64,000 nucleotides of DNA from Steinernema hermaphroditum. Lineage: Eukaryota; Nematoda; Chromadorea; Rhabditida; Steinernematidae. The translations under genes and the position numbers were made by a program. Location of the stretch: contig CM059623.1 in assembly GCA_030435675.1 (NCBI GenBank), positions 7,280,012 through 7,344,011 of the forward strand, given 5' to 3'. A model generated the notes under the pieces. It made no database searches and was not told where the DNA came from. It saw only the letters and a list, made by a program, of their open reading frames with translations. Below, one piece after another: positions 54,920 to 64,000 of this stretch (within the stretch, counting starts at the first letter, position 1; the number at the start of each line of letters is the position of its first letter).

Positions 54920-56234
54920 CTGGAAGGGCGCCGCTGACGCGAGGGGGTTGGCGACACGAATCGACCTCCTGGGGCCGACTCTGAATAGAAGACAAAGGTG
55001 TCCGAGGATGGCTTCGCGGAACACTCGACTCGGACCAATCATCGGACGCGCTTGGAGGGCCACCTTGGGAGTGGAGATAATCGCTCGGCCCATTGAGCAG
55101 AATCCGGGCGTCGCGCTGTCGTCAGGGATCCAAGGCCTAAGCAAGCGCGTTGAAGGGGCGGCCGCCGCGAATATTAGACCAAAGTTGATTTCGGAGGGCA
55201 TTTCCGCTTGCACCCACCGAGCCCAATTAGGCGAACGCCAATCGACGAGGGCCGGAGGGAACGAAGGAGGAGAGCCTCCGGGTCCGGGATCGATCGATCG
55301 CGGCTTCGGAGACGGCGGTTGATCATCCGCCGGGAAAAGTTTGTTTACCCCGCGCGCCACTGGCCGTTGCCGCCAGGCCGAAAGTCAAACCATAAATATG
55401 GGCCGTCGGCGCCTCCTCACATCCGTCGGCACCGCGCGCCCGAGTCCCCCGGGAGCCAACATTCAATCGCTCATTTCATTTCATATCACGGCACGCCCAA
55501 TCAGTCAAGAGATTGTCATCTCTCTCGCCTTCAGAAGGCAACCGTCTTCGGCGCTGTTGCGACGCCTTGGGGGCGAAACCTTCGGGGAGGACCCAACACC
55601 GATTGCCCCTCGCCGTCTACCGATCTTCGGGTGGCAAGCCAGGGTTCTTCTGTTGTGCAAACCCAGAAAACAGTTACATGGGAAACATGGAAATGACGAA
55701 AGAGGTAAAGAACGAACATGACGTCTTCAAATGAGAAGACTCGGTCTGCCTTCCTGCACAGCTTTGGCTCTCCAAGTATATCCCCTGAGCTGCTCTCACT
55801 TAGGACGTTGTCTTCCAGCTTCAAGACAGTGTAAATCTTATCCGAAGATCGTCTTTAGTGTTCGCAGGACGAACTGTCGAGGTCTTTGGGGCTGAACTCG
55901 CACCGAAAGAAGAAGTGCGAATCCAGTGGGGATCGGCGGCGACGCACCCAGCACTCGTTGCACAGGTGCTGTGCAGTACTAATCTGTTCTGTTTCTCTTG
56001 CAGTAACGCGCCAAGTAAGTAATCCGTGAATGTATGTAGAGAGAGAGCGAAGACTGATCATCTGAACAGTATTTTGGACGGCGAGATCGTGGCGGGAGCC
56101 TGTAGATGACCGAAGCGTGGCACTCTCACCTCTGTCGACCTCGCCCGCTCTGTGCATGCCTGCGATGCTCCGCTCATCGCCCTCCCCCGATCCGTCTTCC
56201 CCGCTCACCCTGAAGCACTTTCAGATTCGCCGCG
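54920..56234. other. Between DUSP and NOMO; unassigned minus frames
   Basis: 54920-55360 stays open in the DUSP frame (Pro/Ser/Ala-rich, low conservation look). 55855-56208 (-) holds a frame ending LCNECWVRRRRSPLDSHFFF...; no family recognised. The NOMO promoter must lie just before 56235. Confidence 0.35.
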
Positions 56235-59200
56235 ATGACGGCACCTGGTAGGGCGTGTGCCCTCCTTCTGCTGGTGCTCTTCGCGAGCTTGTCCGAAGCC
56301 AACGTGTACACATGCGGCGGGTTCATCAAGTCCGACGTCCCCATCGACGTCTCCCAAGTGCGGGTGAAGCTGTTCACCCCAGAAGGCAACCTGAAACACG
56401 ACGCCGAGGTGCTGCCCAACTACGGCTACACGATCCCCGTGTACAACAAGGCGCGCTACGACATCAGGGTGGTCGCCCCCGCCGGCTGGATCTTCGGTGA
56501 GTCGTACGTCCTGCCGCCTGTGTTCCCACACTAGTACTCAGAGCCTGCCTCCGTCAGTGTGGACATCGACGGTGAGACTGACGTGTGCACCCTCGGCAAG
56601 GACACGAACTTCGTGCTGGCTGGCTTCACCATCGAAGGCCACGTACGAAGCGGACAGAGTGGCGGTCCCGAGGGGCTTCCGCTAACGCTCTCCACAGAGG
56701 CCGGCGAGGTCGTCACGGAGACGGAGACGCGCGCTGAGGGCTACTACTCGTTCAACGCGAAGCCGGGCCGCTACCTGGTGTCCACTTCCGATCGGAGCAC
56801 ACAGTGCATCGAGCGAGGGAGGGCCGTCGTTGAGGTGAAGGACCAGCCCGTGGTGGTGTCGCCGGGGCTCAAGATCTCGGGCCACAGGCTCTCCTTCTCC
56901 ACCAGGAACAAGGGCAGTCCTCTAGCCGACGTCCTCGTCACCGTCGCCTCGGACTCCCCCCTCGGTGCCTTGACCCAGTGCCTGCCCGTGCCTAAAGGCA
57001 CCCACCTGGAAGGCAAGTTCCTCTGCACGCTGAAGGCCGACCAGAAGGGAGTCGCCTCGATTCCCTGTGTGCCTCCCGGGAAGTACGCGGCGCTCGCACA
57101 CTTCACCTCGTCCCTCAGCGAGGCTGTCCGCTTCGACTTCGAACCCTCCATTCGCTCCTTCGAGATGAACTCCGAGGCCCTCGAGGTCTTCTTCGCGGTC
57201 TCCGGCTTCAGCACCCGAGGACGCGTTGTCGCCGGAGGCATTGGAGTCGCAGGCGCCCTGATCAAGGTGAACGGAGTGTCGACAGGCGTTTTCAGCGATG
57301 CCAACGGGTTCTTCGTGCTCGGAAAGCTCTCTGAAGGGAGCTACACTTTCGAGGCCGAGAAGGAGCACATGCAGTTTGCCCCTCTGGTGAAGAGGATCTC
57401 CGTCGACGACCCTCTTCTTGGAGACCTCTACGTTTCCGGGTGAGGTCGGCCCCACACAAGCGCCTAAGCAAGCTGATTTCTAGAATCGACGTGTGTGGCT
57501 CTATCCAACTGGAAAGCGGCTCTGCATCCAACAGAGTCATGCACGTGACCGAAGCTTCCGCCTCCAAGGCGCGATTCTCGGCCACCACGAAGCCGAACGG
57601 AGAGTTCTGCATTATCGTTCCCCCCGGATCCTACGTGGTCACGGTACTGTCCTAGAGCTTCTTCGCCCGGATCAATCAGTGTTTAGCCCGCGGACAAGAA
57701 CGTCGCGATGACACCGAAGTCACACCAGATCGTTGCCGCTTCGGAGCCCGTGAAAGTCGTCTTTACCCAATTCACCGCCTCCGCCACCGTCACCCTTCAC
57801 TGTTTGGGTTCGTGTTCGCGGTGATTCCGAAGGAAAGTGCGCTTTTCAGAGAGCTGTGACGACATCACTCTGGAGTTGAGCAGCGAAGGCGGCCTCGTGA
57901 AGACGGAGAGGGCGAAAGCGACCGTAACCTTCTCCGGACTCTCGCCCGACTCCTACAAGGTGCGCGTTCTCGACGACGGCCTCTTCTGCTGGGAGAACGC
58001 CGAGCTCCACTTCCGCATCGAGCGCTCGGACGTAGACAACGTCGCCTTCAAGCAGATGGGCTTCAGGGCGCGCGTCGCCGTCTCCCATGGCGCCAGCCTG
58101 GTGAGTGGAAGGGTGTCAAAACGTAATTCACTACCTCTTGCAGAGCTGGGAGAAGAGCGGGGAGAAGGGGGTGAAGGGCGCCATCGACGCCTCTCCGGGA
58201 GTCAACAGCTTCTGCGTCCCTTCAGCAGGCGCCTACGTCTTCGGCCTCGACTCGTGCCACCGCTTCGAGAAGACCGAGTACGCCTTTGCCGTGCCCCTTA
58301 AGGAGGCCGTCGTCGTCAACGCGGCCAAGTCGGCCGTCTCCGCTGTGGTGAAGACCAAGGAGAACGTCCCCAAAAGCGACTTGACCGTGCTCGTCAGGTG
58401 GGTCTTAGCGCTTCTTCGCCTCTCTAAAACCCTTCTCGTGTTTAGGGCTTCCGACAGCAGCGAGGAGATCGTCGAAATTACCTCGGTTCGCGCAGATCGG
58501 GAGTACGAATTCGTCTTCTACGTGCCCCAGAGCGCGAAGGGAAGCAAAGTGACCGTCATCCCACAGTCCTCCAACTTCCTCTTCTCGCCCACCTCGTTCT
58601 CCTTCGAATTCGACGGTAGCCTTTCACGCAGGGAAATCATCACAGCGCCCCACTTGCAGGTTCTTGCCACTCCGCCATCGTCTCTTTCGAGGCCGACAAG
58701 GGCGTATACCTGGAGGGCGTTGTGAGTCCGTCAGTGGCCGGCGTCCAGATCATCGCTCCCCATAAAACTGACGGCAATCTTGTCTTCAAGGCGATCACCG
58801 ACATCAACGGCAAATACAGGTTGGGACTCACTGTAGTCTGTACCCCCACCTTTTCTCTAGGATCGGTCCCGTCCGCAAACTACAAGACTTCAAGGTTTCC
58901 GCAGAACTCGAGGGCTATAAGTTCTTGCCCACCGACCGCCAGGGCGTCTTGAAGACCGTTAAGCTCTCACAGCTGCGCATTTCGGCTGTCGACTCGGCTA
59001 GCCAGAAGCCGCTAGGCGCCGTCTTAGTCTCTCTGACTGGTGTCGACAACTACCGATCGAATAACATGACCAACGAGGGCGGAAAGATTAACTTTATCGG
59101 CCTCGTTAGTGCCTGACGCAGACCCCTCCTTAGTTTTAAGCATTTCAGGCGCCTGGACAATACTTTTTGCAGCCGATCCTCAGGGAGTACCGATTCGAGC

Positions 59201-60063
59201 CGAGCATGATCCCCGTTACCATTAAGGAAGGGAAGGTGGAGGAGCTCACTCTCTCTGGAATCCGCTTCGCCTACAGGTAGGGCGCTCCCCCGGACTCGGC
59301 TCAAGAACCTCCTTTCAGCGCCTACGGCAAAGTCACCCAGATCGCCGGGGAGCCTGTGGCCTCCGTGAAGGTGGAGGCCGTCTCCGAGCAGTGTGACAAT
59401 CTACAGGCCGAGGACATGACCGCTGCCGATGGCTCCTTCCGCGTCCGCGAGCTGCACCCCGGCTGCGCCTACCGTATCTCGCTGAAGGACCAGACCGGCG
59501 GACGTCTGGACTCGTACCCCTCGCATTTCGACGTCTCCGTGCGCAACGAGGACATCTTCGATCAGAACTACTTCCTCACCTACATGGAACGGCAGCTGGA
59601 GGTGTTCGGCACCGTCGACTTCCAGGGCGGCGTGAAGCCTCCGACGGTGTACCATGTCGGCCTCTACAGGAACGACGAGTTCGTGCAGCTGGCGTCGGTG
59701 ACGTGGCCCTCGACGCTCTTCTTCTTCGCGAACCTCTCCGTCGACGGCGCCGCCTATTCAGTGCGCCTGGAGACCGAAGGCGCCCTCTCGCGCGCCGACG
59801 TCTCGACGGCGTCATTCGTCGCCGACGCCACCTTCAAGGCAGTGCACCTCGTGGCGAAGGCGCCGCGGCGCTCCTCGGACGTCGAAATTCCGAAGAGCAG
59901 CTTCTTGGGCCTCCTCGTGCTCGCAGCACTCACACTCGCCATTTTTAACCACTCAACGATTCTCCCTTTCCTCGCTTCGGCCCTGCAGCGACTCAAGGAG
60001 CGCGGCAACGGCGCCATCTCGCTGAACTCCTCGGAGAGTCGCCGCCCGAAGCTCAGAAGATAA
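56235..60063 (+). CDS. nra-4: Nodal modulator (NOMO/pM5)
   Basis: Multi-exon; first exon 56235-56496, second from 56542 to about 57441, then further short-intron exons to TAA 60062. Signal peptide ACALLLLVLFASLSEA, then CGGFIKSDVPIDVSQVRVKL and repeated carboxypeptidase-like Ig folds (for example GPEGLPLTLSTEAGEV...GYYSFNAKPGRYLV; GIGVAGALIKVNGVSTGVFSDANGFF). Near the C-terminus is a single TM helix (LLVLAALTLAIFNHSTILPF) and a short basic tail. NOMO is an ER protein that works with NICALIN/TMEM147 in the multipass translocon. C. elegans NRA-4 affects nicotinic-receptor composition. Intron at 57805-57849 must start at TTGG|GTTCGT to keep phase. Confidence 0.85.
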
Positions 60064-60857
60064 TAGCTCTAGTGTTGTTGTTCAGTCGTTGTTACTATTT
60101 ATTGTTTGTTCTTGTGATGCCCGTGCGATAAATGCTCAACCTGACATCCCCAAGACCCCCGGGGCCTTACCGTAACCCACTGTGCTTGTTTGACGATGTG
60201 TCTTCGTTGCTAATACCGATCGTTTCTTCCCCACACGCCACCGCCGTGTAGCGCCGATTCAGATGCAAATCGGTTGCGGCTACAGAAGCGATCGGCGGTG
60301 AGATTAGCGCTCCGCTCCGAGGAACTCGCCGCCGATCGCCGCATCTGTCGCCTTTTGGCTCGGCCGCCGAACGGCGGCTCGCAGCTTTGTTTTTATATGC
60401 AATTCCACGCCTTCCGCCGATCTTCGCTATCGATTTCCAACGGCGGCGATCAAAAGTGTTGTTCGCTCGCTCGCGACCCTCTGCGGGGACCTGCATGGGC
60501 CAAGTAGCTGGCAGAACCTGCCCCCGGCGCCTCTGATCCGCTTTCGGAAAAAGTTCTCTGGCGCCGCGCGATGAGACGAAATCGAACGCGCGATCTTTCG
60601 CGGATTTCGTGGCAAGACGTCCGGAGACGCCGAAGTGCCATTAAAAACCTCGTTGACGGGTAGGTGGCGATTGTCTTCTGGCAGACGGCGTCGGGTGGCC
60701 GTTTTCTGAGGCCTTCGCGGGCCGCCACCTTCGATGCGCGAACTCGTCGCGTCGCTCCGACTGCGAAACCGCCGCCACAGAGCGCTTTTGTGACATCCAC
60801 AGTTGCAGATCTCGCCCTGGATTACCAAGCAGCCCGCTGCTTTTCGGATCTTGCAGC
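60064..60857. other. NOMO downstream region
   Basis: No gene seen. Contains TCTTTCGCGGATTTCGTGG near 60594, resembling the 38674-38780 repeat. Confidence 0.4.
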
Positions 60858-61146
60858 ATGGATCTCAAAGGCGAGGGCCACATGTGCGGCAATCCAGTAA
60901 AGGAGATGACCGCCGAGAACGGAGAGGGGGATGGCGTCTTCCAGAATGGTCGCTCCGCCGAGAACCTCAATAGCTCTCCCTTCAATCGCTCCTCCGTCTC
61001 CCCGGGGATGACCGACGAGTGGACAGGTACCCGAACCCACGCTTGTGCAGCTAACCATGAAATCCTCCAGATGAGAGGGTCATGTCCATCTTCAGCAACA
61101 TCCTCCCGTCGTCCGGATTCCCCCACATCAAGCCCGTCGACTCTTT
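60858..61146 (+). CDS. Unidentified gene, two 5' exons
   Basis: Not recognised. ATG 60858 opens MDLKGEGHMCGNPVKEM...MTDEWT to a donor at 61025. An acceptor before 61070 joins in phase to DERVMSIFSNILPSSGFPHIKPVDSF, with a good donor GTAAGT at 61150. The next coding exon was not found with confidence. The second exon looks protein-like. A long downstream intron or a separate gene is possible. Confidence 0.45.
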
Positions 61147-61998
61147 CGTAAGTGCACGCCGCAGCACACCGCGATCTGCACTCCATTTACATATCTTCCC
61201 TTTGCACTGTAGCCGCCTTAGCGCAGCCCGGGCCGTGCCTTGCTGCTCCGCCAGCGGAATGCGCCGAGGAACCGTGTCTGCCGTCTGCAGATCGGTTGCA
61301 CTTTTCCGTCTCAGACTGATTGTCACGACTTTTGTAAACACCATTCGGGCATCCGCCACGGAGCGCAGCCATGATGAGGGCTCCTCCGTCGTTCCACGAC
61401 CTAGTAGTTACTGTACTCAACGCGATCCTTAAGTACTTCCATAAGAGCCTTTCCGTTCTTAAGGTGACTATTATGTTATAATTTTATTGGAGGCAGTTGA
61501 GGGGCCGATTTGTGAGCGGTACGCACTCAAAACGCACTAGGGACCACAAGAACCCAAGTGAGCCACCGTAAAAGCCTATCAGTGTCGTAACACTAGATTC
61601 TGTGTTCCCTTTATCACAAAGTGATTATCCTAAAACTTCCCCTCCCGATATAGAGAGCCAACGGTCGTCTGCACTGCTTAACCGGACTATTTCAGTCGTA
61701 CGAAAAACGTTCCGATGAAGTTCCGAAGAATCAGAAGAGCAAGCGGAAAGCAGGGAAGACGCGGGAGAAGACGACGCGGATAGTCGCCGAAAGTGTAGAA
61801 GGTAGCTAACTGGGCGCCCGATTCGCGCAGAACAGCGGGATTCGTTGGCGCAGTAGCGTCTCGCCGCGAAAATCATTATGTTTTCGCGGATGTGACGTCA
61901 CTGGGCGCCAGGCATCACGGGCGCCGCTGACCAGCGGGTGCCGTCGACGCCCACGTTCTGTTGTGCATTCCCTCTTGAACCAGCCGATTTCAGGGTTT
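61147..61998. other. No further exon recognised
   Basis: Non-coding in appearance. Ends in CCGATTTCAG just before the next ATG, a candidate trans-splice acceptor. Confidence 0.35.
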
Positions 61999-62687
61999 AT
62001 GGGAGATCAGCCCCTCACGGACATATTGGACTTTCTTGGAGAAGACGAGGCTTCCAATTCGAAGAACAAGAAGAAGTCGAAGAAGAGCAAGAAGGGAGCG
62101 AACGTCGCGCAGAAGCAGAAGGAGGTCCAGCAGAACGGTTCCTCTGTGAAAGGCGCCACTGAGAAGCCCGCAAAGGTATGCGAGAACCGCCACTCAGGGC
62201 GTAGTCCCTCCGATTTCAGAAGAACGGAGGTGCGAAGCCACAGAAGAAGGGCAAGCAGAGTATGTCGACCGAAGCCAGTTCTCCCCAGTGGTCGCCCATC
62301 CCGGCAAGAGATCAGCCACAGAGCCCTCCCTCCGAGGTCGATCAAGAGGTCGACATCACCCTCGACACCGCCGAGGAAGAAGAGTTCGTCTCCGCGCCCG
62401 AAGACAACAACGAAGAGGAGAACTCCTCGAACTCGTTCGAGAAGGCCAAGCTGGTGCCGGTGGACTCTCCCGAGCGCGTGGCGGGCATAGGGATGGTCCT
62501 AAAGCTGCCTGACGGTCGTGAAGTCAAAATTCCAGCAGGACTGCCACAAAACCGACGACCCCCAACGGAAAGAGAACTCGCCGTCGGACGGATGTGGAAC
62601 TCGTTCATGTCCGACCCGCGTAAGTTGCGCAACACCGTCCTGACCCAGCCTTTCCTTATTTCAGCCCCAAAATATATCACCGAGTGA
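61999..62687 (+). CDS. Unidentified low-complexity acidic/basic protein
   Basis: Three exons (61999-62175, 62220-62619, 62665-62687) give 199 codons. It starts MGDQPLTDILDFLGEDE, then Lys/Ser-rich (NKKKSKKSKKG), then acidic (TAEEEEFVSAPEDNNEEE), then a more ordered end: VAGIGMVLKLPDGREVKIPAG and ELAVGRMWNSFMSDP. Probably intrinsically disordered. The TTTCAG five bases before ATG suggests SL trans-splicing. Family unknown. Convergent with TMEM209. Confidence 0.6.
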
Positions 62688-62995
62688 AGATGAAAACGGG
62701 TAACTTAATTGTTCTCTTCTGTTTTTGTTATGTTTGAGCTTCGGAATCGCAAATTAAATGTAAATTTCCCCGTGGCTCAGCTGTTCTCGGCGTTTGGAGC
62801 AAATTTAGATTCAGAGTCAAAACAACAACACAGTATAGCCAAGTAATCAGAAATAACTCGCGAAGATTCGACTGACATTGAGCGATCCTGACCCGAGATG
62901 GATTTGATCGATAGAATCGTTGTTGAACAGCTGGGCGTGGCGGAAGAACAGAACCAAAATTTTGAACAAGTTGCAACTGCCTTTCCCGTACTCCA
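62688..62995. other. Convergent 3' region
   Basis: 308 bases between convergent stops; no gene. Confidence 0.4.
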
Positions 62996-63945
62996 CTAAA
63001 GTTCGTCCTCCATCTGTATAAAGTTGGAAATGTGGTGGTGAAGACGCTGCCTAAAGCGAAGCACAGTAATCTCACACAGAAAAAGAAGACCACTGACCAT
63101 AGAAATGTAGAAAGCGTGAGCGTACTTATGGATGGGGGCATTCCGGGTGTTCTTTGAATGCGTGTAGGGGTAAGTGAACGGCTTCTGAACATCAGCCTCC
63201 GTTAAGGCTAGTGACTGAGGCGTCATTTGGGTGTCCATGAAGACGCAAAACAAGTGCCACACGAGCTCGCTGTCGGTGGGCAACTGCTCATTCCAGCAAA
63301 CGGTCTTGCCTTCAGTGCCGTTGGGCGTGTCGCTGCCGCTCTGCCATTTGAAGTCACGCATGGCGATGTCCGAAGCCAGCTGCTGCACCCGTTTGACCAG
63401 ATACTCTTGGTTCGATATCACCCGTAAGTAGGGCATCAAGTATGGCAGCACAGTTGAGTGTAAGATATGGCACGAGTTCAGTGCTTGCTGAAGTTGATCG
63501 AGGGAACTGTGACCAACCTGCAATACAAGACGATTGAACCGAGTAACGGAGCTACACGTTACCTTGATATGCGGTGTTATCTTCTCCTTAGTTATGAGCT
63601 CATTGAAGGCAGTAATTTCATCGTGCAATGGCTTGAGCACAGAATTGCGCACCCATACTCGCATGCGATCTTCACAAACGCGCAGAAACAAATCGTCTAA
63701 TTCATACCTGAAAAAGCACGCTTAATCCTTTCGCTAATCTAAAGGACCTACTTTTTGAAGACTCCAGTGTTATTCAATGGCGCGATCTTAAACGAGGAAG
63801 CCTGCGTGCCGCTCAGCTTCCTTTCCAGCACGACCGAAGTTTCCGCTTGCGCATTGACGCTGGCCGCCCTGCGCCGCTCCCAACTGTCGATGTTCCGCGT
63901 CCACTCTGCCTTCACTGGCACTTCTAAATTCACCTCACAGTAACT
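62996..63945 (-). CDS. TMEM209-like nuclear envelope protein, partial
   Basis: Incomplete at the window edge. Exons: about 63945 (or beyond) to 63753; about 63704-63565; about 63519-62996, with short introns. Visible: ERRRAASVNAQAETSV, YELDDLFLRVCEDRMRVWVRNSVLKPLHDEI, LRVISNQEYLVKRVQQLA, LPTDSELVWHLFCVFMDTQM, YAHAFYISMVSGLLFLCEIT. This order matches the C-terminal half of TMEM209, a nuclear envelope protein linked to nucleoporins. The N-terminal TM part would lie beyond 64000. An extra short intron near 63100 is possible. Confidence 0.8.
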
Positions 63946-64000
63946 ATGGACACAGGTGAAAGCATTACCTTTTTTTTTCTTTAGAATGGAATACGGAACG

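Noticed and set aside
57805..57849. A 29-base intron in NOMO starting GTGATTCC.
   Set aside because: It gives an immediate stop; the donor 16 bases earlier gives a 45-base intron in phase.

Overview
The window looks like chromadorean nematode nuclear DNA, species not identified. The evidence is: genes split by many 40-60 base introns with TTTCAG-type acceptors; a von Willebrand A plus C-type lectin gene of the nematode clec kind; a fem-2 type PP2C; PAT-type tyrosine-recombinase retroelements; and two exact copies of the 22-base nematode spliced leader SL1, both inside an LTR.

Layout. 1-5.5 kb: repeats, a 73-bp minisatellite and an RTE-like non-LTR element with its target duplication. 5.5-14 kb: a gene-dense island with a vWA/C-type lectin gene (-), dynamitin dnc-2 (+), a small FYV7/CCDC59-like gene (-), a SPOUT1-like RNA methyltransferase (+) and mitochondrial phosphatidylserine decarboxylase (+). 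14-48 kb: a mobile-element region. It holds three different PAT/DIRS-like elements with split direct repeats, an inverted pair of Ty3/gypsy-like fragments nested in the third PAT, a solo LTR, a decayed RTE, MULE and hAT transposase remnants, small hAT-type elements with simple-sequence cores, a foldback pair, a higher-order satellite and a Ulp1-like protease fragment. 48-64 kb: a second compact gene island. On the minus strand, in order of transcription, it has a dual-specificity phosphatase, an unidentified one-TM protein, a RAD51 paralogue and fem-2. On the plus strand it has nodal modulator (NOMO/nra-4), an unidentified first-exon pair and an unidentified acidic/basic protein. TMEM209 runs off the right edge on the minus strand.

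Host functions are varied: dynein cargo transport, rRNA/RNA modification, phospholipid synthesis, recombination repair, sex determination, ER membrane-protein assembly and the nuclear envelope. Several same-strand neighbours are a few hundred bases apart, so nematode operons are possible but not shown.

The most unusual observation is that LTRs of a gypsy-like element carry a perfect SL1 in sense orientation at the place expected for the transcript 5' end. Exon coordinates for the clec, dnc-2, SPOUT1, psd, fem-2, RAD51-paralogue, DUSP and 61999-62687 genes were worked out by hand from GT/AG sites and phase, and each set sums to an open frame.
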